From NCBI RefSeq assembly GCF_050003625.1, contig NC_134398.1, forward strand, positions 102,229,498 to 102,293,497: a stretch of 64,000 bases of DNA, written 5' to 3'. Under the pieces are notes generated by a model. That model made no database searches, was not told the origin of the DNA, and saw only the letters and a program-made list of their open reading frames with translations. A program made the translations under genes and the position numbers. Positions 10,001 through 21,327 of the stretch are shown piece by piece. This stretch comes from Haematobia irritans. Its lineage: Eukaryota > Arthropoda > Insecta > Diptera > Muscidae. Every line of letters starts with the position of its first letter. Position 1 is the first letter of the stretch.

Positions 10001-10473
10001 GTACTTGGGACGAATATCTCAGCAGTATCAGCTGTTCCTTACGTTCTTCTGTACATGCATCCACTGGTGCTTCACCTTATTTTATGACATTTGGGCAACA
10101 TATGATTACAAATGGGCAAACATATTCCTTGCTTCGGAAGTTAGACATGCTTGAGGATCGAACTGTACGGTTTGATCGCGATGATACTCTCGATATTGTT
10201 CGGAAGAATGCGATTAAAAATATGGCTAAGAGGCAGGAACAGAATGAGAGGCAATACAACTTGCGTTCGAAAGTTGTGAATTATGTTGAAGGTCAAGAAG
10301 TTTTTAGGCGAAATTTCAAGCAGAGCAATTTTGAGAAGGGGTACAATTCGAAATTAGCTCCACCTTTTCTTAAAGCAAGAATTAGAAAGAAAATAGGCAA
10401 CTATTATTATGAATTGGAGGACTTAAATCGTCGCTCACTTGGGGTATACCATGCCAAGGATATACGGCAGTGA
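6939..10473 (+). pseudogene. pol: pol: protease, RT, RNase H, integrase; one frameshift
   Basis: Expressed by -1 frameshift from gag at about 6963. Order: protease with LLDTGATIS near 7465-7490; RT with SLDLKDAFWQIPL, FGLCNAP and the catalytic YLDD near 8373-8384; RNase H with HCDASSTGIG near 8815 and TVVTDHASL near 9012; integrase zinc finger (two His and CEVC, about 9445-9570); integrase core with D in VDFLGP (about 9658), D in SDNGSQF (about 9838) and E in ASERVNR (about 9943). The frame breaks at an eight-A run (8972-8979), where one base too many joins the RT part to the RNase H/integrase part (8992-10473). Otherwise complete and with all catalytic residues in place. No chromodomain or env seen. 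It could be a homopolymer sequencing error in an otherwise active gene. Confidence 0.93.
6957..6963 (+). promoter_or_regulatory. -1 ribosomal frameshift site A AAA AAC
   Basis: The heptamer lies in the gag frame as A-AAA-AAC (codons AAA 6958 and AAC 6961). Slipping back one base leads straight into the pol frame, which is open through this point and overlaps gag by 91 nt. I could not define a convincing downstream stem or pseudoknot by eye. Confidence 0.8.
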
Positions 10474-10571
10474 TTTGTATGCATCCTTTATAGAACGATT
10501 TTAGCTACAAGCGATGTATCAGCTTTGAGTCACCTCCGGATCCCCAAACCTGATTTTGGCAGGGGGGGAAT
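10474..10571 (+). promoter_or_regulatory. 3' untranslated region and polypurine tract
   Basis: Only about 100 bases separate the pol stop from the 3' LTR. The purine run ggcagggggggaat at 10558-10571 touches the LTR start and fits the plus-strand primer. Confidence 0.8.
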
Positions 10572-13500
10572 TGTAGGGTCGCTTGTAGCCAGGCATCACA
10601 TAGTTCTTTTTTTTGGTTTTTTGCAACATCATTTAAGGCACTAGTCTTTTGAGACAAAAATAAACTGATATAAAGTAGAATAAAATAAAATAAAATAAAA
10701 GCAGAATAAAATGAGATGAAATGAAATAAAGTACAATAAGATAAAACATAATAAAATGAAGTATAATACAATAAAATAGAATAAAATAAAATACAATAGA
10801 ATAAAATTAAATAAAACAAAATGATTTAGAGTAGGAATTGAACCCAGACGTTCAGCGTCGTACTCGGAGGTTCTACCCACTGACCCAACTTAAGCCTGAA
10901 GGCTTGCTTGGCTAATATTGCTGCGGTCGCTTCAGTTGGCAATGCTTGTTTTGGTTATAGAAATGGTGTAAAACAATAGGTATGCTAGAATACTTGTTAT
11001 TTTCCGAGTGGTTGAACTTGTATTTTGTTTTTATATTTTCATACGACATTTTCGAAATAGCTGCGAATTTCCAATTTTTTTTGGAAAATCCAGACTTTCC
11101 ATCGATTCGTACTCTATATATAGGACAAAATTAAGAGCAGTCGTCAGTTTTATCTTGTCACGGACAACTTTGGGCAGCGCAGTGGTACAATTATTTTTTT
11201 TTTCCTGTGAATATCCTTTTTATATTTCATATTGTAAGTATGGATTTATTAGAGGAAAATTGTTGCAGTTTCTCTTTTTTTAAGTGAATTATTTTTAATC
11301 ACTAGGACGAGATAAAGCGAAGGATTTGCCTGAATTTTCCCTGTATTTCTGTGCCCAAATTTTTGAGGAAATATTTTTCTGGATTTTTGGCTTTGAATTT
11401 TGTCTGGTCACTGCGGAAAATATTCATCCTTTTCTGTCGAAGAAAGTCCTTTTTCTCCACGTGAATTTTTACGAGTTTTGTGGATTTTCATTTTGGTTGC
11501 ACCAGGAGCACAGAAACCTGAAAACCCTAATTTTTTTTTGCATGTATGATGAAGAAAAGGTATCCCATTGCGCTGTAGGGACCTTTGGGCATATCCGAAT
11601 AATTTTTACTCTACATGGGTACGGGCAACCCTCATCGATAAACCCGCAACCACATTCAATTCCATCTCATCGTTTGCTATACGACTTTGGAACACCTTAT
11701 GTTGGTGGAAGACCGCATTTTTGCAGGCGTAAATTGGCAGTAAATAGTGTCCTGTATACAAGTTTTATTAAACTTTAGATTTTTTTAAATTCACGAAGAA
11801 GTCATTATAGTGTTAAGTGATCATTGTCAATATGCAGAAATCGCGTTTTAAAATCGTTTAATTTTTTTTAAATAAGTACATGTATGAGTGTAATAGTGCG
11901 CGATAATTAAACAAAATCGAAAATATGAACATTTATAAAAGACATTAAGACATAGTGTGTTACAACAACAAGAACATTCAAACCTATTTTAAAATTATTA
12001 AAAACCATGAAAATCAACAATATCCGGAAACACCTTGAAGGATCCTTCATCGTTGGAACCGTGTCAAAGTAAGTGATTTCCTTTTCCTTTTATATTTACT
12101 TAACATTGCCAATCATCGAAACACTGGTTTTGATTAAATACAACAAAATTATTATTATATTAAAAGTCACCAAAAGGGGAAAACTGCTAACAGTGTTGAT
12201 GATTACAGTGTAGGTGAATTTACTTAACATGCAAACACAATCAAAATCCTCCTCCAGTTCAATTGAACATTTGAGCAAACGATCGTAAGTCATGTCATAG
12301 CCCGGTGGGTGTTGTTGAAACTCGCATGACTGACGACCGCAGTTCAAATCCCGACAAAGGAATTTTTTTTTATTCATTTGTTTTTTTTTTTTTGAAGAAC
12401 TTTTTTTTTATTATTATTATTATTATTATTCTCTTTTATATAAAAGTGTTTGAATAATTATTATTGCAAAATAATAGATACAATTTCAATACATTCATTT
12501 GTTAAAATATATAAATTACCGACATTTCTAAAATTTGATTTTGATTGCATGTTAACATTTGTTATTACTATTGTTGTTGTTGTAAACCTAGAGGGTTGGC
12601 AGCGAATTCCAACTCCGTCAAATCGGGCTTTGAGTTATTTTTCCGCGTTTGAAATTTGAAAACAAAACAACGATTGCATAAACGTAATTTTATCATTAAT
12701 TAATTAATCCTCTCAGTGGCTATGAAATAGCGCACAGGCTTAAGAGGAAGACGAAACGAGTGATTATCTTTTGAACCCCAGGTTCGAAACACAGCGCAGT
12801 CGTGTTGTTATTTTTAATTATTTTTTTTTTGTTTTACCTCTCGTAATTTTATTTAATTTATCAAACAATATGAAAACATATTTCACATAAATTTAATGCA
12901 ATAACGCAACCTATTTCGCTGTGGGATGCTGGTAATCGTTTAAAAGTAATTGTTCAAAAGATCAATTTTTTTTTTGGGACCCAGGTTCGAATCCTGTCAC
13001 CGTAACGTTTTTTTATTTTTTTCAACCATTTGTTTGATTCAATTCAAATTCTATTCTGAAGTTTAAAAAACTCGTAAACGTATCCGGTACAATTACAATA
13101 GCTAAGTTTTGATTTATTTATATATATATTATGCATGCTATGTATTACACTCATATTCTATTTACCTACATATATGATATCCGAACTGGATATATTTCTT
13201 TTCCAGCTTTTTTTTTTTGTGTGATTTATTTTTTTCGCGATACCGATCTCTGCATATAGTTAGGAATGTGTTAATTTTGATATAAAATTGAATTTTATTC
13301 TTCAGTTTGAATTTTTTTTCGAATATAGTGAATGTTATTTCTTTTTGTTGTTTGCTATATTTGAATTATTGCATTGGTTTAGGGCATACTATTGCGAGTC
13401 AATTAATTCATATGTAACTTTACATTGGTTCTAATAATTTATTGTTGAGCTACTAGACTGCAATACCATTAGGATGTCTTATATCTGAATTTGGAATGAT

Positions 13501-13947
13501 TATGAGACTCAAACATTTAAGTTTCGAATTGTACTTTAATGAATTATTTGGTAAATAAACCAGGATGAAAATGTAAATCATTTTTCTTTGATTTCCTAAC
13601 TGGGTGATGGGTTGATGATATTTGGGACCATGGGTTATTTTAAAGCAAACGGTCATGGTCAAGGTTGGGAGGGGTACTTTCAGGTGTTGCCATCTATACA
13701 CCTGCTTCGCATCCAAAAATTTCTTCTGTTCTTTTCTGTTGTCTTTTATTCTATTCGTATCCTGCACGCATATCTTTAAGTAATATTTATATTGTGGTTT
13801 TCTTGGTACAATCTGAACATGGTAGTTGAATTATTCGAACCCAACCAATAGCCGACGAGACAGAGGCCGGATACTATGCGTGCTACTACACTATTGTTCA
13901 GAACAAACTTGCCATCAAAAGAGATTTCTCAACCGTTGTATGCTACA
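10572..13947 (+). repeat. 3' LTR (3376 bp)
   Basis: Nearly identical to 1230-4608, with the same TGTAG/CTACA ends. The (TTA)n tract near 12410 is shorter and some homopolymers differ. All promoter-like, tRNA-like and splice-like motifs described for the 5' LTR recur about 9342 bases downstream. Confidence 0.95.
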
Positions 13948-13951
13948 AACC

Positions 13952-14030
13952 CCACATACAGTTCACTTACTCCAAGAATTGGTGTCCACTTGTTTCTTCA
14001 CCTTCGCCACCAACACCCCTGTAGCCTACA
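13952..14030 (+). repeat. BEL 3' LTR, right part
   Basis: Sequence that continues the BEL LTR after removal of the Ty3 insertion and one AACC copy. It ends CCTACA near 14030, giving TG...CA ends. Tentative. Confidence 0.35.
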
Positions 14031-14264
14031 ATTCGAACACCTATCTTGTCCACATGGTTCATCAGTAAGTTCAGGTCGTTATTAATTCTAAATATGTATA
14101 TTTTCTACGAATGTAGTTCATCTTCTAGGTTGAGAATTCGTGAACCTGTAAGTAACACAGAGATTATGCCCTTTTTCTTTTCAAATGGGATTTATAGTAT
14201 CGAGTTTCTCGACATTAATTTTGCGGAACTTTGAGTGATTTTTTTGCCTCTATCCTGTTTCATA
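14031..14264 (-). pseudogene. possible integrase C-terminal tail of the 17.6-type element
   Basis: On the minus strand, short open pieces rich in Lys and Arg (for example RQKNHSKFRKINVEKL) run into the Tc1 end at 14265. They would continue the integrase reading that stops at 31657 on the other side of Tc1. Broken by stops; assigned mainly by position. Confidence 0.3.
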
Positions 14265-14699
14265 TACAGTGCTGTTCAAAACATTTGCAACTAGCCCCAT
14301 CATGAACTTAATCTATGTATATCTATATATCTCCCATAATAATAACTTTATTGTTGCGCTTCAACTTAAAAAATAATCGTTTGGAGTGGTATTTCCAAAT
14401 TCTAATTGGGACAGTGAATGGGCTGTTATTAAAAATTGATATTTCACGAAAGGTAAAGAATCGTATGATTCGACCTGTTCAAAACATTTGCAACTATCCC
14501 ACACCCTCTAGTATTTTCTTCTTTAAGAGCATTATTTTTTGCATTTTTTTACCTGAAATAGTTATAAGGACCTATAAGAAGATGGATTAAACGTACAAAA
14601 ATGGTATTGTACGAATATCGTTAAGTTTATTGCTTAATTTGGTCATAAACTGATCGGCATAGGCATTTATACCCTATTCTTCAATAATTCGAAAAAATG

Positions 14700-14954
14700 A
14701 ATATAACAAAAAGCAAAATATCGATAATGAGTTGAGGTATCACAAAAAAGAATTTCGGAAGAGTACAATATGCAAAAACCAACTGTGTCTCGAGTTATAA
14801 ACAGCGGATGCACCAAAACTGTACACTGGGGTAGAAGAAAACTTAAGACTACGCCAAAAGAAGATCATATAATCAAAGGAACTATGCAACAATTCAATCA
14901 AATATCATCTAAAGAAGTCAAAAACTAAATTCAACTGGGTATATCTACCAAAAC
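14700..14954 (+). pseudogene. Tc1 transposase, N-terminal HTH part
   Basis: Frame fragments read EEYNMQKPTVSRVINSG, then RRKLKTTPKEDHIIKG, then SSKEVKN: the second helix-turn-helix and GRP-like linker of Tc1 transposases, which binds the inner repeat motif. Stops interrupt it and the Mag LTR cuts it at 14955. It resumes at about 30762. Confidence 0.7.
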
Positions 14955-15073
14955 TGTTAGGTTAGACACGTGATGTACTTAATCGTCATTCTGCAAGTGC
15001 AGCAATGACATTTATTCATTTTACTTCGATTACTGTTTCGATTACAATTCATTATTATCGATATCACTCTACA
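14955..15073 (-). repeat. Mag-type 3' LTR
   Basis: Plus-strand text tgttaggttagacacg to tatcactctaca; matches 30643-30760 with few changes (for example an extra tract near 15024). On the minus strand it starts TGTAGAGTG right after the purine run. Confidence 0.75.
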
Positions 15074-15179
15074 TATTTTCCCCCCATAATAAAATGTATA
15101 TGCCCACAAATCAGTTACTAATTATTGTTTTTAACAATTCTCAATAAATTCAATTTATAAATTCAAACGTTCGGGAGCT

Positions 15180-16300
15180 CTAGACTGCTTTGTTGTGCGT
15201 CGCAGTGATTGTGATTCGTCTCCCACAGTTGGAGATAATATTTGGAGATATCTGATCCTTAGTCCTCTCAGTGGCACCTTCTGCACTCATATCTGTAGAG
15301 CTCAATAAAGGTAATATATTGGCATCTTGTCTCTCAAGCTTATCGTCAAGTGTTTCTTTCTGACGCATCTGGTCAATGTGTCTCCTCCAAACACGATGAT
15401 CATCCAGTTCAACATCGTAATGCACTTCCCCAATCTTTTGGGTAACCACACCAGACCCCCATTTATCGCCCTCAGTAAATTTTCTTTTTGGTTTGGAACG
15501 ATCTGGACTTATCTCGTATTTCGGGACAATTAAATCCAGTCGAGAGTGAATTTGCCTTCCAAACATAAGCATTGCAGGTGATCTGCCCGTTGTAGGGTGC
15601 ACAGCTCGACGATATGCCAATAATATCTTTGCGATTTCTATTTCTAATTCGGACGCTACGCATTTAACTGCTTTCAATTTACTTTTAATGGTTTGTACAA
15701 AACGTTCTGCCAAACCGTTTGTAGCGGGGTGATATGGGGCTCCCATTTTGTTTAATCTTTCCAATACTTGTTCTAATCTCGCTATATGCTCAACATCATT
15801 TTTTGCTGTTATCCGGATATCGTCCAAAAATACAGCAACCCCCGGTATGCCACTCAATTTCTGCTCCATTAATTGCTGCCACTTGGCCGGCGCACTGGCT
15901 ACCCCAAACATAAGGCGTGTTGGCTGGAACAACCCTTTATGAGTAGTGAGCGTTAACACATGGCGGTCTTCAGGATGAATTTCGAGTTGCAAATATGCTT
16001 TGGATAAATCCAATTTTGTAAATTTATCTCCACCCGCCATACAGCTAAAAAGCTCATCTGCCGATGGAAGCGGGTATTCATCCACCTTCAGCGCTGGGTT
16101 TATGGTTATTTTATAGTCTCCACATAACCTCACTTTTTGTCTGTTTTGGTATTACCACAATGGGTGTAGGCCTGCCGCTTGTACTTACTGGTTCCAACAG
16201 TCCTTCTTGCACTAACTTCTACAATTCATCTTCCACTTGTTGCATAAACGAAAATGGAACTTTCCTGGGCTTGGAAATTTTCGGAGTTGCCCCATGAATC
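15180..16300 (-). pseudogene. Mag-type pol remnant: RT joined to integrase by internal deletion
   Basis: Read on the minus strand from 16300: HGATPKISKPRKVPFSF, PTPIVVIPKQTK, then after a stop and a frameshift the long frame 16133-15180: RLCGDYKITINPAL, FTKLDLSKAYLQLEI, FGVASAPAKWQ and VFLDDI (RT catalytic site). At LERLNKMG it passes directly to PYHPATNGLAERFVQTIK, the end of the integrase core with its catalytic Glu. The rest of RT, RNase H, the integrase zinc finger and the two catalytic Asp residues are therefore missing. The C-terminal tail (FGRQIHSRLDL, WGSGVVTQKIG, HIDQMR) is typical of this family. The protein cannot be functional. Confidence 0.85.
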
Positions 16301-16541
16301 CAAGGCAGTTTCAATTTTTTTCAATTTATTTGAATGAGGTTTCACATACAATAAGATTTTATAATCTTTTAATTACAGTATGTGATTTTAAGAGGTAGTA
16401 CTACATATTTAAATAACTTAGTTTGCATTATGTTACAGTATATAAAATACATAAACATCATTAAAGCTTGGAATGGATTAAGAATAAAAACAAAATAAAC
16501 TATGAAAGTGTACATGGGACAGAATTATTGAAAAAGTTAAA

Positions 16542-18068
16542 CTATTGAGAATATAATGTATATAGTGACTTCTTAAACGTATTAGCGTTGTGAGTAAATT
16601 GTATTGATGCAGGCAAAGAGTTCCATAAACGGCATGAAGAGAGAAAGTAGTGCCATTCAGAAATTAAAAGTTGGTGGTGTTGGGGTATAAGCAGGATTCT
16701 CCGGTTGGTTCTTCCGAATCGTAATTTATCGTAAAGATACGGTGTAGATAATTTTATGTAAGAGTGTGAGAATTCGTATGTCCAAAAGATTTTTGAACTC
16801 GACTCCATATAATTTTCTTGAGAAAGATGAGCAACTTTCATATCGTTTGATACCATAGACATACCGCACAATCGCATTGTAGGCAGATTCAAGGCGGGAT
16901 CTGCTCCTAACATCGCAGGAAGAAAAAACTTCGCAACCATAAAGGAGGGTCGACATCAAGTATGATTTTGCCAGTAATTCTCTTATATGTTGAGGTGTAA
17001 AGTATTGTGTTTGATATAATGTACGTAACATCCCAAAAACCTTCCCGGACGTAGTGCAGATGTGATCATTCCAAGTTAAATTTTGATTGAAGATTATTCT
17101 TTGTAACGTGCTCGATGTTTTCACTGCCAATTTTAACAGGATATTCACTCAGGGGTTGTATTGGTCTGTTAGACACAATTATGAACTTCGATTTGCTTGG
17201 GTTTATGTGGAGTCCATTATCTCTTGCCCATATATTAACGTTATCCAAGTCTGAATTAAGTTTCGCAATTCCTTGCGGGAGCTCAGTTTTCTTACAGCTC
17301 AAATATATTTGAACATCGTCCGCATATGTATGTTTGAAAACTTGATGCAATTTGGAAGATCATTAATGTATATACAAAACAGGAGTGGACCTAAAATTGA
17401 ACCTTGAGGTCCACCTCTCTGGACTTCTAGAGATCTGGATGTTATGTTGTTTACCAGAACTGACTGCAATCGATTCCGTAGATACGTCAGTATTAAGTTG
17501 GATGCAGTAACAGAAAAATTGAAATGATTTCTCAACTTTGAACATAGCAAGTCATGGTTTACACAGTCGAATGCCTTGGAATGGTCCAATAAAGTTAGAC
17601 ATGTGACAAGTCTATCATCAATTGATGATCGAATATTATCGGCAACATCAATCAACGCAGTCGTGCAGCTGTGCTTGGACCTAAATCCAGATTGGTTTTG
17701 GAACAAGAGTTTATAGCTCTCGATCCGTTGTGACATCTGTTCATACAAAATGCGTTCGAACGCTTTTGACAGATACGGCAGGATAGAAATTGGTCGATAT
17801 TCATAGCCCCCTTTTGACTTTGGAATTGGTAGAATTTTAGCATGTTTCCAACAGATTGGAAAGTTACTAGTCATTATAATGGTATTGTAACTATGCGTTA
17901 TATAAGGCAGAAGTGCAGGTAAACATATTTTAATAAATTTGGGATGAATACAGTCAATGCCAATTGCATTTGACCTCACAGACAAACAGCTCTTGAGTAC
18001 ATCGTTAGGTTGTATACAAGAGAATTCAAATTCAGATTCGACAGGAAAATTTGGTGCATTTCACAGTA
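16542..18068 (-). pseudogene. LINE-A reverse transcriptase and C-terminus
   Basis: Frames 17985-17299, 17350-17066, 17148-16726 and 16940-16542 form one RT with frame breaks. Motifs: YRPISILPYLSKAFERI, FQNQSGFRSKHSC, LDHSKAFDCVNHDLL, GGPQGSILGPLLFCIYINDLP, catalytic TYADDVQIY, then LLYGCEV and the end motif CRLWNSLP. These are standard for jockey/CR1-type LINEs. At least three frame breaks. The clade between jockey and CR1 is not settled by eye. Confidence 0.85.
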
Positions 18069-18070
18069 TT

Positions 18071-19993
18071 ACACTGTTAGAGAAATATGTTTTTCATATG
18101 TTCCGATATAAACAAAATATGTTTCGGGCACAAGTTTTAAACACAATATATTTAAGTGCAAAAATGTAATGTTGCTAAACTAGCATTAAATGTTTGGGAC
18201 ACATATGTTAATATGTTAGAATATATTATGTTTAGGACAAGAATGTTTCATAAAAATAATATGTGTGAATGTAAACATATATAAATTTACAAATTTCGAG
18301 TAAACATATATATGTTGTGATATTTTATTCAGGGAGCGACAGAGACAGAGAGAGTATAGAGAAAGGAAAGAACCCGGAAGGGTTGACGAAAGATATCAAC
18401 ATAACACAGCGAGAGAATCAAAAGAGAGGGATTTTTTGAAACTGCTTGTATGTTGTTTCGGAAAACTGTTTTACGTGTTCATTTGTTTTGACTGGCTGTG
18501 GGCATGTTAATAAGGCTGTGGGCATGTTAAGACTGGCTGTGGGCATGTTAATAAGGATATGCTTAAGCCTAAATATTATTTAATTTGAACATTAAATTGC
18601 GTATTCAGAGTAAAGAAAATAGACATTCGGAACCAGGAGAATAGACATTTAAAAAACAGCATGTGTTTTTGCCTTGAGAGTATGTTTTGTTTATCATTTT
18701 GGCATTATGGGCACAATTTTTTTGTTGGTTCGTTAAAGGAAATCGGAACGTACGACGAGTAAGTCAAAATATTTAGTAAGAAAGGAAATTTAAAAAAAAA
18801 AAAAACAGTGGAAAATATATAAAGATTACAAAGGGATCTTCAGAAAAAAATAAGGATTGTTCCTCTTTGTTAATAAGTAGTCCAAGATGAGTTGACGTAC
18901 ACTTTCAAAAATAAAAGTGGGCATTACGTTCGAGTTTTGCCGTTAAAATTATTTTTCATTTTAGCGACAAAACGCGATCCAAAGCAACAATTAAAAAAGT
19001 TTATTTTCTTTAAAATGAATTATTAATGCCAACTTAATTCCGGCCCTAAAGGTAAAAATGAAATTAAGTACAAAATTATTCGTTAATAACTATTCATAAT
19101 TATTTGTATTTCAAAATACGAGAAATTTTAAATGCATTTAAAATAGTGTTAAATGCTAGTAAAAAATAGTTCACGCCTAAATAAATTTATGAGTATATTC
19201 TAAAATTATGTATGGATATACTCGACTTCACATTCTTCTTTTGCTAAAGTTTTTAAATTTCTTAGAAAATTTAAAATTTTTATACCAAAACCATTTTTTT
19301 GTTACAAAATTGTTATATTTGCAATTAAAAAAATAATATTTTATCCAAAAGCTCAGTCCATGTCGTTTATATCAAGCACTGTTCTTTTCTGACTGTAAAT
19401 CTTTAATAACACATATTTCGAAGTTTCATTGTAAAAATTTAATTTAATAATATATAAATATAAATACAAAAATACAAAAAATTGGTGTTCAGTCGGAGCA
19501 GGGATTGAACCCAGGACCCTTTGCATGCAAGGCGGACATGCTAACCACTGCTCCACGTGGCCAACAAATATATGTTTCTGTTGAATAATGTTTTGTTTGC
19601 ATAGGCTCGTGGGCGCTGCAAATTATGCTATATAAATGTAACTTATAACGATAATTGCATGGTTCCCGGTTCGATTCTCCGTCTAGGCGAAAGGTAAAAT
19701 TTACAAAAAAAAAAAACAAAAAAAAAACAATATTGAATAATTTCTTCAACATTATTTGTATTACAGAAAAAGGTGCCAAGAACTAAAAATTTCGTGGAAG
19801 TGAAAATTATGTGAGGAAATGAGCACAATCTTCTTTGGGAGAAAATTCTCCCAAGCATATAATATTTTTTGGGCTCAAGATGCTTCCAAACATAAAACAA
19901 ACATAATGTTTCGGCAACATCCAATAATATATGTGCTTCCTGCAAAATATGTTTGGAACATATGTTAGAGAAGCGATTTTTTTTTTGAGGGTG
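18071..19993 (-). mobile_element. TA-flanked repeat with tRNA-like segments, copy 1
   Basis: Starts CACTGTTAGAGAAATATG, ends TTTTTTGAGGGTG, flanked by TA on both sides (18069-18070, 19994-19995). Its ends are imperfect inverted repeats. It interrupts LINE-A between RT and linker. It carries tRNA-like segment A on the minus strand (about 19490-19560) and only half of segment B (about 19660-19692). It also has a short tandem motif ggctgtgggcatgttaa three times near 18495-18555. No transposase found. Confidence 0.75.
19494..19562 (-). other. tRNA-like segment A in repeat copy 1
   Basis: On the minus strand: CGTGGAGCAGTGGTTAGCATG (A-box-like), then GGGTTCAATCCCTGCTCC with the B box GGTTCAATCCC. 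GGAGCAG and CTGCTCC can form a 7-bp acceptor-like stem. Probably non-functional as a tRNA. Confidence 0.6.
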
Positions 19994-20169
19994 TACCAGT
20001 AGTCAAATTTAAAAGTAATCATTCAACTCATAGGTTAGGTTAGGTTAAATTGGCAGCCCGATTATATTTCAGGCTCACTTCGACTATTCAGTCCATTGTG
20101 ATACCACATTTAACTAAAAGTACCTATTACATATGGGCACTTCTAGTCTTAACCACTGAAGCTTCTCTA

Positions 20170-21327
20170 TTATTTACTTTTGTGGAACCAACCAGATTGC
20201 TCCAAAAACATTAACAAACTGCTTAAGTTAACGTTTTCCAGGTCAGCCAGTAATCTAAAGCTATATGCTCCTAAAATTCGCTTACGCCTTACACAAAAAG
20301 CAGGACACTCACACAAGAGGTGTTTAATTGATTCCTTTTCCTCCACATCATGACAGCTTATACAATAGTCATTATACTTCGCACCTATAGTTTTTGCAAA
20401 TTCGCCTATCAGGCAGCGACCCGTTATAGAAGATATCAGGAGTGCTATCTGACGCCTCGAGAACACTAGCATATCTAGTGTGCGGTTTAAGTTTAAATGG
20501 GGCCATATTTGCTTGGTGTCGTTACAACCCTTGCAATTTTCCCATCGAATATTGGCCATCATAACAGCCTTCTCATCCAGTAAGAGCTTGCAGGTAGCCA
20601 GAGGCATACCAACAGATTCTAGTTCCCCTGGAATATGTAAGGTAGTTCCTAGCCTTGCTAACACATCTGCTTCGCAGTTCCCCGGTATGTTCCTATGGCC
20701 AGGCACCCATATTAGGTGAATATTGTACAGCTCAGCCATCTCGTTGAGAGATTTGCGGCAGTCTATGGCCGTTTTCGAGTTAAGGAACACGGAGTCCAAG
20801 GATTTTATTGCAGGTTGGCTGTCTGAGTATATATTAATGCCAATATTTGTTGGAACATTACTTCTCAGCCAATTCACCACCTCTCTTATTGCCAATATTT
20901 CAGCCTGAAAAACACTACAGTGATTAGGTAATCTTTTCGCTATTCGAATTTCCAGATCTTTAGAATATACTCCGAACCCCACTTGTCCATTCAATTTGGA
21001 GCCATCAGTATAGAAATCTATATATCTTTTATTCCCCGGGGTCTGTGTACACCACGCCTCACTGTTGGGAATTAGAGTCTCAAACTTTTTGTCGAAAAGT
21101 GGTCTCGCCAAAGTGTAATCCACTACGTTAGGCACATCAGGCATTATTTTGAGGACCGAACTGTGACCGTACATTTTTTCCGACCACAGCGATAGCTCGC
21201 GCAACCGCACAGCCGTTGTTGCAGCTGACTGTTTGGCCAAAATGTCTAAAGGCAACAGATGTAGCATGACATTAAGGGAGTCTGTTCCTGTCTTACTAAA
21301 TGCGCCTGAGATACATAAGCTCGCCAT
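20170..21327 (-). pseudogene. LINE-B RNase H domain and C-terminal zinc motif
   Basis: 385 codons. RNase H: DFYTDGSKLNGQVGFGVYS (catalytic D), FQAEILAI (E), NIYSDSQPAIKSL (D), HLIWVPGHRNIPGNCEADVLA (H and D). All four catalytic positions are present. After it comes CISCHDVEEKESIKHLLCEC, a CCHC-type end found in LINEs with RNase H. It continues the ORF2 of the element out of frame with the part upstream (21548-21246). Confidence 0.88.

Larger units (their letters stand above)
1230..13947 (+). mobile_element. Osvaldo/Ulysses-like Ty3/gypsy retrotransposon, near complete
   Basis: LTRs at 1230-4608 and 10572-13947 are almost identical, begin TGTAG and end CTACA, and are flanked by the 4-bp direct repeat AACC at 1226-1229 and 13948-13951. 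Between them lie a tRNA-Lys primer site, gag, pol and a polypurine tract. There is no env ORF after integrase. The combination of very long LTRs, tRNA-Lys priming, no env, and an integrase with QANASERVNRS in place of the usual TNGQSER-type motif suggests the Osvaldo/Ulysses/Woot group. LTR identity implies a recent insertion. Breaks: TAA at 5911-5913 in gag and one extra base in the A-run at 8972-8979 in pol. Confidence 0.9.

Noticed and set aside
11326..11778. 150-codon frame in the 3' LTR (and 1983-2434 in the 5' LTR)
   Set aside because: It is split by a one-base homopolymer difference in the 5' LTR, is Phe-rich as expected from T-rich DNA, and has no known domain.
19494..19562. Functional tRNA genes in the repeats and LTRs
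   Set aside because: The cloverleafs are incomplete, B boxes vary among copies, and the pieces lie inside mobile elements. I list them as tRNA-like only.
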